From NCBI GenBank assembly GCA_964424205.1, contig CAYRIF010000097.1, forward strand, positions 1 to 12,104: 12,104 nucleotides of DNA. The letters are read 5' to 3'. Both the position numbers and the translations under genes were made by a program. The notes beneath the pieces are model-generated. The model saw only the letters and a list, made by a program, of their open reading frames with translations, did no database searches and had not been told where the DNA came from. Shown one piece after another: positions 5,636 through 12,104 of this stretch (the stretch's first letter is position 1; every line of letters starts with the position of its first letter). Source of the DNA: CAYRIF01 sp964424205 (lineage in GTDB: Bacteria > Bacteroidota > Bacteroidia > Cytophagales > Cyclobacteriaceae).

Positions 5636-5788
5636 GTGAGACAAGAGACTAAGAAATTATCAGAGATATGAGCCCTGAGACTAAAAGATGGGAGACTTAC
5701 GAAACTTGAGAATTTGAAATAAAAAATATGAGAATTTTAAAACACCATCAAGCCACATTATTCCTATTTTCTCAGGTATGACGGTGAC
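5636..5788. repeat. Degenerate GAGAC-rich leader and eroded palindromic repeat upstream of purD
   Basis: The purD-recQ spacer contains four GAGAC units (5638, 5645, 5677 and 5692) among related GAGAT, GAAAC and GAGAA words, making the plus strand strongly purine-rich. Further on, 5757-5788 read on the minus strand gives GTCATACCTGAGAAAATAGG, which resembles a worn copy of the dispersed GTCAT-CCTG...CAGG palindromes found in many genomes. I see no function; the recQ terminator could lie here but no GC-rich stem is present. Confidence 0.3.
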
Positions 5789-5806
5789 TAAACTAATGAG
5801 TCATTA

Positions 5807-7996
5807 CTAATTAGCAACCTCCGATAAAAATTTGATACGAATAATTCTTATTTCCTCTTCTGAAATATTATCACCTTCAAATTCCTCAACGGCTACAGAC
5901 AGACTATCTGTTTCGGAGTTCATAAAATAATCATAGATATCGTCTTCTTTTTCATCATCCATGATTTGCTCAATATAGTAATCAAGATTGAGCTTAGTGC
6001 CAGAATAACAAATATGCTCAATCTCACTTAGAAGATTTTCCATTGGCATTTTTTTAGCCTCGGCAATCTCCTCTAGGTCGATTTTTCTATCAATCTGCTG
6101 AATGATAAATATCTTAGTTTTTGATTTGTTCACTGCTGATTTAACCACCACATCAGCAGCCGTTTCTATCTCATTATCATCAACATACCTATTAATAAGT
6201 TCAAGGAATTTGTCACCAAATTTTCTAACCTTCCCCATTCCCACACCATTAATTTGTGCTAGCTCTTCTTTGGTGGTAGGATATACTGTTGCCATTTCTT
6301 CCATCGAAGGATCTTGAAAAACGACGTAAGGTGGAAATCCTTTTTCCTTTGCTATTTGTTTTCTCAGCCCTTTTAGCAATTCATATAAAGGTATATCATA
6401 GGCTTTGGTATCAATCACCTCCCGCACTGATTCTTCTTCGTCACCCAAATTTTCATAGTCATAATCCTTAGAAAACTTGATGGATTGCGGTGTATCCATA
6501 AATTTTCTACCCGCATCTGATATTTTTACGATTCCAATAGATTCTATGTCTTTCCAAAGCAATCCATTTAGCAATGTTTGCCGTATAATAGAACTCCAAT
6601 ATTTATTATCATACTCATTCCCTTTACCATAAATAGGCAATTCATCATGCCCATAACTTTTAACATATTCGTTTTTAGTGCCTGTTAAAACATTTGCAAT
6701 ATGAGCAATTGTAAATCTTTCGTTTGTTTGCTCCACTGCCTGCAACACCATTAAAGCCTGCTCTTTCCCCTCAAATTTTTCCTTGGGTTTTGAGCATGCA
6801 TCGCATTTTTTATCTGCTTCACATTCTTTTTCATCATACTCCTCACCGAAATAATGAAGTAATTGTTTCCTCCTACAAACAGAAGATTCTGCATAACCCA
6901 CCATTTCACTGAGCAGGTTTTTAGCAGTGTCCCTTTCGGTAACGGGCTTGTCTTTACTAAATTTTTCTAATTTCAGAATGTCATTGTAACTATAAAACAT
7001 CAAGCAGTTTCCTTCTAATCCGTCTCTTCCTGCTCGTCCGGTTTCTTGGTAATACCCTTCCAACGATTTTGGCACATCATAGTGCACCACAAATCGCACA
7101 TCCGGTTTGTCAATACCCATACCAAAAGCAATAGTAGCTACCACCACATCGATGTCTTCATTCAAAAAACCATCTTGATTTTTCACCCGTATGGCTGCCT
7201 CTAACCCAGCATGATAGGGTACTGCCTTCACGTCATTAACTTGCAACAAATGTGCTACTTCCTCCACTTTCTTCCTGCTCAGACAATATATAATCCCAGA
7301 CTTTCCTTTATGCTGTTTGACAAATTTTATCAGCTGCTTTTTAGTGCCAGATTTTGGGCGCACCTCATAAAACAAATTTGTTCTATTAAAAGAGGATTTG
7401 AAAATATGTGCTGCCTCCATGTTCAGGTTTTTCTGAATATCAATTTGCACTTTTGGCGTAGCCGTAGCAGTCAATGCGATGATTGGGATATCTCCAATTT
7501 CTTCTATAATTGCTTTAATTCTTCTATACTCAGGTCTAAAGTCATGCCCCCACTCTGATATACAGTGTGCTTCATCAATCGCTGCAAATGAAACTTTAGC
7601 TTCCTTGAAAAAAGCAACATTGGTTGGCTTGGTCAATGATTCAGGGGCAACATATAATAACTTCACCTGCCCATCAAGGGTATCAGCCATTACTTTCTTA
7701 GTTTCTGTTTTATTAAGTGTAGAGTTTAAAACCCGTGCATCTACCCCAAAAGCTTGTAACTGGTCTACTTGATTTTTCATCAAAGCGATGAGCGGAGAAA
7801 CAATAATGGCGACACCCTCTAATATTACTGCAGGCAGCTGATAACACAGTGACTTACCAGCACCTGTTGGCATGATGACAAACGTATTTTTCCCATCAAG
7901 AACATTTTGTATAATTTTTTCTTGATTTCCTCGAAATTGGTTGTAACCAAATACTTTCTTAAGTGCGTCTTTTAAATTTACTGTTTGTACTGCCAC
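5807..7996 (-). CDS. recQ: ATP-dependent DNA helicase RecQ
   Basis: A 729-residue RecQ helicase with all expected parts: motif 0/I (FRGNQEKII, then TGAGKSLCYQLP with the Walker Lys48), DEAH box and aromatic loop (DEAHCISEWGHDFRPEY, 141-157), motif VI QETGRAGRDG (317-326), a zinc site with four Cys (C374, C392, C398, C401), the winged-helix region, and an HRDC domain (about 533-610, ending GVGMGKVRKFGDKFLEL). About 120 residues follow with an HTH-like segment and an acidic end; E. coli RecQ is near 610 residues, so this is the longer form. RecQ unwinds DNA 3' to 5' in recombination and fork repair. The start must be GTG: an in-frame TAA lies two codons upstream and the first internal ATG is inside the helicase core. 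Divergent from kdsD. Confidence 0.96.
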   Translation of the reverse strand: MAVQTVNLKDALKKVFGYNQFRGNQEKIIQNVLDGKNTFVIMPTGAGKSLCYQLPAVILEGVAIIVSPLIALMKNQVDQLQAFGVDARVLNSTLNKTETKKVMADTLDGQVKLLYVAPESLTKPTNVAFFKEAKVSFAAIDEAHCISEWGHDFRPEYRRIKAIIEEIGDIPIIALTATATPKVQIDIQKNLNMEAAHIFKSSFNRTNLFYEVRPKSGTKKQLIKFVKQHKGKSGIIYCLSRKKVEEVAHLLQVNDVKAVPYHAGLEAAIRVKNQDGFLNEDIDVVVATIAFGMGIDKPDVRFVVHYDVPKSLEGYYQETGRAGRDGLEGNCLMFYSYNDILKLEKFSKDKPVTERDTAKNLLSEMVGYAESSVCRRKQLLHYFGEEYDEKECEADKKCDACSKPKEKFEGKEQALMVLQAVEQTNERFTIAHIANVLTGTKNEYVKSYGHDELPIYGKGNEYDNKYWSSIIRQTLLNGLLWKDIESIGIVKISDAGRKFMDTPQSIKFSKDYDYENLGDEEESVREVIDTKAYDIPLYELLKGLRKQIAKEKGFPPYVVFQDPSMEEMATVYPTTKEELAQINGVGMGKVRKFGDKFLELINRYVDDNEIETAADVVVKSAVNKSKTKIFIIQQIDRKIDLEEIAEAKKMPMENLLSEIEHICYSGTKLNLDYYIEQIMDDEKEDDIYDYFMNSETDSLSVAVEEFEGDNISEEEIRIIRIKFLSEVAN

Positions 7997-8012
7997 TTCT
8001 TAAAACTAATTA

Positions 8013-8040
8013 TTGTAATATTTTGAATTATGTATCTTTG
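8013..8040 (+). promoter_or_regulatory. Bacteroidota-type promoter of kdsD-manC
   Basis: TTG at 8013-8015, 17 bases, then TATCTTTG at 8033-8040. This is an exact match to the TTG-N17-23-TAnnTTTG consensus described for Flavobacterium johnsoniae. The -7 box ends 26 bp before the kdsD start, leaving a short leader. No equally good promoter is seen for the divergent recQ. Confidence 0.72.
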
Positions 8041-8066
8041 TTGAAAATTAAATTAAAGAACATAAC

Positions 8067-9035
8067 TTGAAGTTAATAAAAAATATTAGAAATACCGCCA
8101 AAGAAGTTATTTTAAATGAGGCTAATGCAATAAAAAAGCTAATTGATTACATTGATGGTGATTTTGAAGCATGTGTCAGTGAAATTTTAAGATGCAAAGG
8201 CAGGGTAGTGGTTACGGGCATTGGAAAGAGTGCCATCATTGCTAATAAGATAGTAGCCACTTTGAACTCTACTGGAACACCAGCGTTGTTCATGCATGCT
8301 GCAGATGCCATTCATGGTGATTTAGGAATGGTACAAAAAGATGATATCGCTATTTGCATTTCCAAAAGTGGCAATACGCCAGAGGTAAAAGTATTAGTGC
8401 CGCTTTTGAAAAGACGAAATGTGAAATTAGTTGCGCTCGTCAGCAATGTTGACTCTTACTTGGGAAAACAAGCAGACTATGTTTTGAATGCGACAATAGA
8501 AAGTGAAGCATGTCCAAACAACCTAGCCCCAACCACAAGCACTACTGCGCATTTGGTTTTGGGTGATGCACTTGCGGTGTGTTTGCTCAAAGCAAAAGAC
8601 TTTACAGCAAAAGATTTTGCGAAGTCGCATCCAGGAGGGGCATTGGGTAAACAGTTATACCTGATGGTTGATGATATTTATCCTGATAATGAACTGCCAA
8701 TTGTCAATAAAACAGCTTCCATTAAAGATGTTATCATCGAAATATCAAGCAAACGACTTGGGGTTACAGCAGTAGTAGACGATAGTGATGTGCTACGGGG
8801 CATTATTACGGATGGTGATTTACGAAGAATGTTGGCACAGCATATTGAGATTGATACTATCGTCGCATCAGATATTATGACAAAGGATGCATTGACAGTG
8901 CCAAAAGGAACTTATGCCATCAAAGTACTAAACTTAATGCAAGAAAAAAATATCACTCAGATTGTTATAGAAGACAAAGGCAAGGTGTTAGGTTTTGTAC
9001 ACTTGCATGATTTATTAAAAGAAGGAATTGTTTAA
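8067..9035 (+). CDS. kdsD: D-arabinose 5-phosphate isomerase, KpsF/GutQ family
   Basis: A 322-residue enzyme that converts ribulose 5-phosphate to arabinose 5-phosphate, the first step towards Kdo of lipopolysaccharide. It has a SIS sugar-isomerase domain (about 35-175) with TGIGKSA (K54), HGDLGM (H83), SKSGNTPE (E106), ESEACPNNLAPTTSTTA (E147 region) and SHPGGALG (H188), matching the catalytic Lys/Glu/Glu/His set of E. coli KdsD. Two CBS domains follow (about 205-260 and 268-320). The start is TTG: an in-frame TAA lies 15 bases upstream, no ATG occurs until deep in the SIS domain, and the TTG gives the normal family N-terminus (KxIxNTAKEVI). A promoter lies directly upstream. The manC gene begins 10 bp after its stop. 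Confidence 0.95.
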   Translation: MKLIKNIRNTAKEVILNEANAIKKLIDYIDGDFEACVSEILRCKGRVVVTGIGKSAIIANKIVATLNSTGTPALFMHAADAIHGDLGMVQKDDIAICISKSGNTPEVKVLVPLLKRRNVKLVALVSNVDSYLGKQADYVLNATIESEACPNNLAPTTSTTAHLVLGDALAVCLLKAKDFTAKDFAKSHPGGALGKQLYLMVDDIYPDNELPIVNKTASIKDVIIEISSKRLGVTAVVDDSDVLRGIITDGDLRRMLAQHIEIDTIVASDIMTKDALTVPKGTYAIKVLNLMQEKNITQIVIEDKGKVLGFVHLHDLLKEGIV

Positions 9036-9045
9036 AATTATATAG

Positions 9046-10116
9046 ATGAAAAATAATTATGTAGTAATCATGGCGGGTGGTGTTGGCAGTAGGTTTTGGC
9101 CGTATAGCAGAACCAATAAACCCAAACAATTTCTTGATGTATTGGGAATTGGCTCCTCGCTACTGAGAATGACTTATGAGCGATTTCTTGAAGTATGCCC
9201 ATCCGAAAACATCTACGTAGTCACAAATAGTAATTATTATGATTTGGTAAAAGAGCAAGTACCTGAACTAAATGATGACCAAGTGCTTTTGGAACCAAAC
9301 CGACGAAATACTGCGCCATGTATTGCCTATGCCGCTTATAAAATACGAGAAAAAAATAATGACGCTAATATCGTCGTCGCCCCTTCCGATCATGTTATTT
9401 TCAAAGAGAATATTTTTGTACAAACCATCAATACAGCACTAAAAGCTGCTTCAGAAAATGATAAACTCATCACCCTGGGAATCAAGCCTACAAGACCTGA
9501 AACAGGTTATGGTTATATCCAATACATAGAAGGCGATGATGACATAAAAAAGGTAAAAACTTTCACGGAGAAACCAGAACAAAGTCTGGCAGTAAAGTTT
9601 TATGAAAGTGGAGATTTTTTATGGAACGCTGGCATATTTATTTGGAATGTAAATACCATCATCAAGGCTTTCGAAAAGCACCTACCCGATATTTACGAAA
9701 TATTTACCGAAGGGGTAGGCATCTATTATACTGAAAAGGAAAGTGACTTTATCCAATCTGCCTATGCGCAATGCAAAAACATTTCGATTGACTATGGCGT
9801 ACTCGAAAAATCACACAATGTATACGTTGTGTTAGGTGAATTTCAATGGTCCGATCTGGGCTCATGGAGTTCGCTGCATGAAATTCGTGAAAAAGACGCA
9901 AACAATAACGTAATCAATGCCAATGCACTTACTTACGAATCCAAAGATTGCGTTGTACTAGGGCCAAAAGACAAGCTAATTGTGGTACAAGGATTAGAAA
10001 ATAAGCTAGTGGCAAACGTCGACAACGTGCTTTTGATTTGTGATAAAGACGATGAAAAGCGTATTAGAACATATGTTGCCGATGCGAAGAATAAAATGGG
10101 GGATGATTTTATTTAG
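9046..10116 (+). CDS. manC: Mannose-1-phosphate guanylyltransferase
   Basis: A 356-residue nucleotidyltransferase making GDP-mannose from mannose 1-phosphate and GTP, a precursor for mannosyl, fucosyl and related residues of surface polysaccharides and glycoproteins. Landmarks are the pyrophosphorylase signature AGGVGSRFWPYSR with KPKQF (10-29), EPNRRNTAPC (83-92), APSDHVI (112-118), PETGYGYI (151-158), FTEKP (173-177), LWNAGIF (192-198), IDYGVLEK (248-255) and WSDLGSW (268-274). It ends after the beta-helix region and lacks the C-terminal phosphomannose isomerase cupin of the bifunctional enzymes, so it is the short, single-function type usual in Bacteroidota. Ten bases separate it from kdsD, so they probably share a transcript and both feed cell-envelope sugars. 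Confidence 0.93.
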   Translation: MKNNYVVIMAGGVGSRFWPYSRTNKPKQFLDVLGIGSSLLRMTYERFLEVCPSENIYVVTNSNYYDLVKEQVPELNDDQVLLEPNRRNTAPCIAYAAYKIREKNNDANIVVAPSDHVIFKENIFVQTINTALKAASENDKLITLGIKPTRPETGYGYIQYIEGDDDIKKVKTFTEKPEQSLAVKFYESGDFLWNAGIFIWNVNTIIKAFEKHLPDIYEIFTEGVGIYYTEKESDFIQSAYAQCKNISIDYGVLEKSHNVYVVLGEFQWSDLGSWSSLHEIREKDANNNVINANALTYESKDCVVLGPKDKLIVVQGLENKLVANVDNVLLICDKDDEKRIRTYVADAKNKMGDDFI

Positions 10117-10151
10117 TGCCTATCTGATTACAAAAAGACTAGCATCCCAAA

Positions 10152-10287
10152 CTATCTTTTACGATGATGCCTTTTGATTTTTCCAGGATCCCGCCTCATA
10201 TTAAAAAATATCTGTGGCATACACAGTTTCCTCTTCCACAAAATATATTATCTTAAAATCCCCTCTAGAATAAAAGGTTATTTTGGT
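10152..10287 (-). pseudogene. Frameshifted C-terminal remnant of a ParE/RelE-family toxin
   Basis: The minus-strand reading gives FYSRGDFKIIYFVEEETVY, then ATDIF and a stop. Reading five instead of six T residues at that point continues as NMRRDPGKIKRHHRKR and a TAG at 10152-10154. Together this is the typical end of ParE-type toxins: a G-[ND]-[YF]-[KR]-I-I-Y strand, I-E-x-x-x-V-Y, then D-I-F-x-x-R-x-D-P-x-K-I. Upstream the frame breaks again (a TGA at 10288-10290; the bases before it read MRVKGLNQNN in another frame). The N-terminal half and a partner antitoxin are not recognisable. One indel in a homopolymer could be a sequencing error, but the missing N-terminus makes true decay more likely. 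Confidence 0.6.
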
Positions 10288-10429
10288 TCAATCCTTTAAC
10301 CCGCATTGTTCACCGTTTTAACATGGTACACTTGTAACCACCTTACTATCAGCTAATTACCATATACTTCGCTGAAAATCAAATAGCCCAATTTGGGGTA
10401 CTTGCAATTATCTTGGCGCATCTGCTTCG

Positions 10430-10505
10430 CCTGCCTGCCAGTAGGCAGGTTGCAAAATCCTTGAAATATACTCATATATCTTCGGTTTTCCCCCGATAGC
10501 TCGGG
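10430..10505. repeat. Short dispersed-type palindromes (CCTGCCT/AGGCAGG and CCCGA/TCGGG)
   Basis: CCTGCCT-GCCAGT-AGGCAGG lies at 10430-10449 and CCCGA-TAGC-TCGGG at 10492-10505. Both are GC-rich islands in AT-rich DNA and resemble the short interspersed palindromes common between genes in Bacteroidota. A smaller palindrome, CCCAA-T-TTGGG, lies just before (about 10388-10398). They may act as transcript stems between manC and the desaturase, but none is followed by a clear T-run. Confidence 0.5.
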
Positions 10506-10591
10506 ATCGCATATACACCGAGCTAATCACATGAATAATACTGGTTAAAGCTGTGAAGAAATTATTAGTCAAACTCAGGTTTATAATAATA

Positions 10592-10645
10592 TTCGGTAAG
10601 ATAAAATATTCAATAAATATAGGTTAATTAGTATTCATTACCGAA
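10592..10645. promoter_or_regulatory. Widely spaced inverted repeat TTCGGTAA / TTACCGAA upstream of the desaturase
   Basis: TTCGGTAA (10592-10599) and its exact complement TTACCGAA (10638-10645) flank 38 bp of AT-rich DNA ending 25 bp before the desaturase ATG. They could be two half-sites for a regulator, or the base of an RNA stem. No exact TAnnTTTG promoter was found here; AAATTTG at 10644-10650 is partial. Confidence 0.4.
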
Positions 10646-10670
10646 ATTTGTGCTAGTTAGATAAAAGCGC

Positions 10671-11804
10671 ATGATAGCAACACCAAAAGCACCGCAGAGA
10701 ATAAAATTCAAAAAAGAAAATCAAACTGAATTTTATTCAGTATTGAAGAAACGTGTCGATGCGTATTTTACGAGCAATAATATCTCAAAAAATGCAAATA
10801 CAGCGATGGTAATAAAGAGTATTTTTATTTTCGCTTCTTTTATCGGCACCTATTTACTCATCATGTCAAATACCTTCAGCCCGTTGATGATGCTCCTTTT
10901 TGCTGCATTAAATGGCTTTTTCAGTGCCATGATGGGTATCAATATAGGGCATGATGCCATACATGGTTCTTATACAAATAATGCCAAGATCAATAAATTT
11001 CTCGGCTTAGGTTTTAACCTAGTGGGAGCCAATGATTATATGTGGAATATCATGCATAACATAGTGCACCATACCTGGGCAAATATCCCTAACTATGACG
11101 AGGACATTGACCAAGTGCCTATTATACGTACCAATCCCAAACAAGCACTATGGAAAATACATAAATACCAACATATCTATGTGTTCTTCCTATATGCCTT
11201 GTCGTCTATTTCTTGGGTGTTTAAAAAAGATTATGTGAAATACAACCAGGACAATATTGGTGGTTATGATAACAGCAGAAAAAACAAGAAGGAGCTTTAT
11301 AGAATGATTGCGTATAAAGTAGTCTACTATTTTATGTTCATCGCCCTACCTATCATGGTACTTAATATAGCCTGGTATTATGTTTTGTTAGGTTTTGTAG
11401 TCATGCATTTTTCAATGGGATTGACATTGGCGTTGATTTTTCAATTATCGCATATCAATGAAGACTTAGCATTTCCCGAAGCCAGTGAAGAAGGAAGTAT
11501 GGAATATACATGGGCGGCACATCAACTGTTCACCAGTACCAATTATGCGCCTACAAGCCCACTTGCTAGCTTTTTGACTGGTGGTTTACACCTGCAGGTA
11601 GAGCATCATTTATTCCCGAAAATGTGTCACATTCACTACCGAGCCATTCACCCTATTGTTAAGGAAACTGCATTAGAATTTGGATTGCCCTATTACGAGC
11701 ATCCTACTTTCTTGGGGGCACTTGTTTCGCATATCAAGACCTTGAAGAACTTTGGCAAGAGTAAAAATTATGCAGGCGATGGGAAGTATACGGTTGCTGC
11801 TTAG
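10671..11804 (+). CDS. Membrane fatty acid (acyl-CoA/acyl-lipid) desaturase, front-end type
   Basis: A 377-residue integral membrane desaturase with the three histidine boxes that hold the di-iron centre: GHDAIHG (H94, H98), HNIVHH (129-134) and LQVEHHLFP (Q309, H312, H313). Hydrophobic segments lie at about 48-66, 70-92, 168-183, 213-232 and 236-258, giving the usual two membrane hairpins with the boxes on the cytoplasmic side. The Q-x-x-H-H third box within GGLHLQVEHHLFP is characteristic of front-end (delta-5/delta-6-like) desaturases; no cytochrome b5 domain is fused, so electrons must come from a separate ferredoxin or similar carrier. Substrate and bond position cannot be told from sequence. 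A likely role is membrane-fluidity control or polyunsaturated lipid synthesis. Convergent with the next gene, with only 22 bp between them. Confidence 0.92.
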   Translation: MIATPKAPQRIKFKKENQTEFYSVLKKRVDAYFTSNNISKNANTAMVIKSIFIFASFIGTYLLIMSNTFSPLMMLLFAALNGFFSAMMGINIGHDAIHGSYTNNAKINKFLGLGFNLVGANDYMWNIMHNIVHHTWANIPNYDEDIDQVPIIRTNPKQALWKIHKYQHIYVFFLYALSSISWVFKKDYVKYNQDNIGGYDNSRKNKKELYRMIAYKVVYYFMFIALPIMVLNIAWYYVLLGFVVMHFSMGLTLALIFQLSHINEDLAFPEASEEGSMEYTWAAHQLFTSTNYAPTSPLASFLTGGLHLQVEHHLFPKMCHIHYRAIHPIVKETALEFGLPYYEHPTFLGALVSHIKTLKNFGKSKNYAGDGKYTVAA

Positions 11805-11818
11805 TATAGCAACTCATG

Positions 11819-11840
11819 TTAGTGATTTATTCCTCACTAA
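11819..11840. terminator. Possible shared hairpin between convergent genes
   Basis: TTAGTGA (11819-11825) and TCACTAA (11834-11840) form a 7-bp stem with an 8-base loop across the end of the hydrolase gene, just after the desaturase stop. It is symmetric and well placed for both converging transcripts, but has no clear T-run and is AT-rich. Confidence 0.35.
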
Positions 11841-12104
11841 TCAAATCATAAACGTCACCATAGAAAAATTCCACCCACTCGGCATACATCAATGCAGAAG
11901 GATGCAATCCGTCATTTGCCACTAAATCTAAGTTATCCAACGCCTTTTTTGAGATGGGGGTGATATTGTAGAAGAGTATGTCTTGCTCCTCACATATATT
12001 TTTGGCAATGGCATTGTATTCGTCTATTTCTTTAGCGATTTTCTCGATGTTACCATCCTTGGCAAAGGGAGTCACACCATAGTCAGGAATAGAAACCACA
12101 AAAA
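11827..12104 (-). CDS. SGNH/GDSL hydrolase family protein, C-terminal part
   Basis: The gene runs off the right edge; about 92 residues of the C-terminal part are visible. It begins with a strand reading (F)VVSIPDYGVTPFA, then a helical region (EYNAIAKNICEEQDILFYNI) and the last catalytic block NDGLHPSALMYAEW, in which Asp63 and His66 (counted from the GTG at 12097-12099) are the usual Asp and His of the Ser-Asp-His triad. This D-x-L-H-P block is diagnostic of SGNH esterases/lipases. The Ser and oxyanion blocks must lie beyond the window, so completeness, a signal peptide and substrate cannot be judged. The GTG is probably internal because the frame remains open to the edge. Confidence 0.82.
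   Translation of the reverse strand, partial: FVVSIPDYGVTPFAKDGNIEKIAKEIDEYNAIAKNICEEQDILFYNITPISKKALDNLDLVANDGLHPSALMYAEWVEFFYGDVYDLISEE

Larger units (their letters stand above)
10117..10670. other. 554-bp spacer between manC and the desaturase gene
   Basis: No intact gene is found. It contains a minus-strand ParE/RelE toxin remnant (10152-10287), a stretch with several short palindromes (about 10390-10505) and the AT-rich upstream region of the desaturase with an 8-bp inverted repeat. A weak stem just after manC (GCATC 10142-10146 with GATGC 10166-10170, followed by a T-rich run) is too poor to call a terminator. Confidence 0.6.

Noticed and set aside
5794..5806. TAATGA-G-TCATTA palindrome at the end of recQ
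   Set aside because: It is short, AT-rich and not repeated elsewhere in the window; likely chance.
7211..7558. Plus-strand 115-codon frame
   Set aside because: It is antisense to the recQ helicase core, with composition typical of a shadow frame.
10142..10170. GCATC/GATGC stem after manC as a terminator
   Set aside because: The stem has 5 bp with a 19-base loop; the following T-rich stretch is interrupted.
10420..10560. Possible antitoxin gene upstream of the ParE remnant (minus strand)
   Set aside because: Translation gives only stop-broken sequence and the repeat-derived peptide around CLLAGRRSRC; no antitoxin motif is seen.
1..12104. CRISPR array, tRNA, rRNA, IS element or phage genes
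   Set aside because: No regularly repeated units with spacers, no tRNA-like cloverleaf, no transposase or integrase motif was found on either strand.

Overview
The window (about 37-40% GC by eye) reads as a chromosomal segment of a Bacteroidota species, probably of the Cytophagia/Flavobacteriia type. The signs are a GldH gliding lipoprotein next to a RicT/PSP1 gene, a promoter matching the Bacteroidota TTG-N17-TAnnTTTG pattern, mostly weak or absent Shine-Dalgarno sites, and short interspersed palindromes typical of these genomes. No rRNA, tRNA, CRISPR array, IS element or phage gene is visible.

Layout from left to right: an alkyltransferase-like DNA repair protein (plus strand). Then a minus-strand block that reads, in transcription order, recQ, purD, a three-gene hipB-hipS-hipT toxin-antitoxin operon, ricT and gldH (the last two overlap by ATGA). 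From 8067 the plus strand carries kdsD-manC, a probable operon supplying sugar precursors (Kdo pathway and GDP-mannose) for the cell surface. A 554-base spacer holds a broken ParE/RelE toxin remnant and palindromes. A front-end-type fatty acid desaturase follows, and the window ends inside a convergent SGNH/GDSL hydrolase gene.

Most genes are core housekeeping functions. The accessory part is 2259-4317. It holds a split HipA kinase system: HTH regulator HipB, HipA N-subdomain protein HipS, and kinase HipT, with overlapping reading frames. Upstream lie three copies of an 18-bp operator, TTACTG-N6-CAGTAA, at exactly 71-bp intervals; the middle copy is the core of a 48-bp perfect palindrome. Next to it is an eroded gene for a small PLDc_N-type membrane protein. 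This HipS contains no tryptophan, although a conserved HipS Trp is reported to block the kinase in E. coli HipBST, and this HipT has SIQ where the E. coli protein has a doubly phosphorylated SIS. Together with the operator array this makes the locus the best candidate here for a divergent, little-described system.

Two spacers (3713-4317 and 10117-10670) contain decayed genes, which suggests gene turnover at both places.
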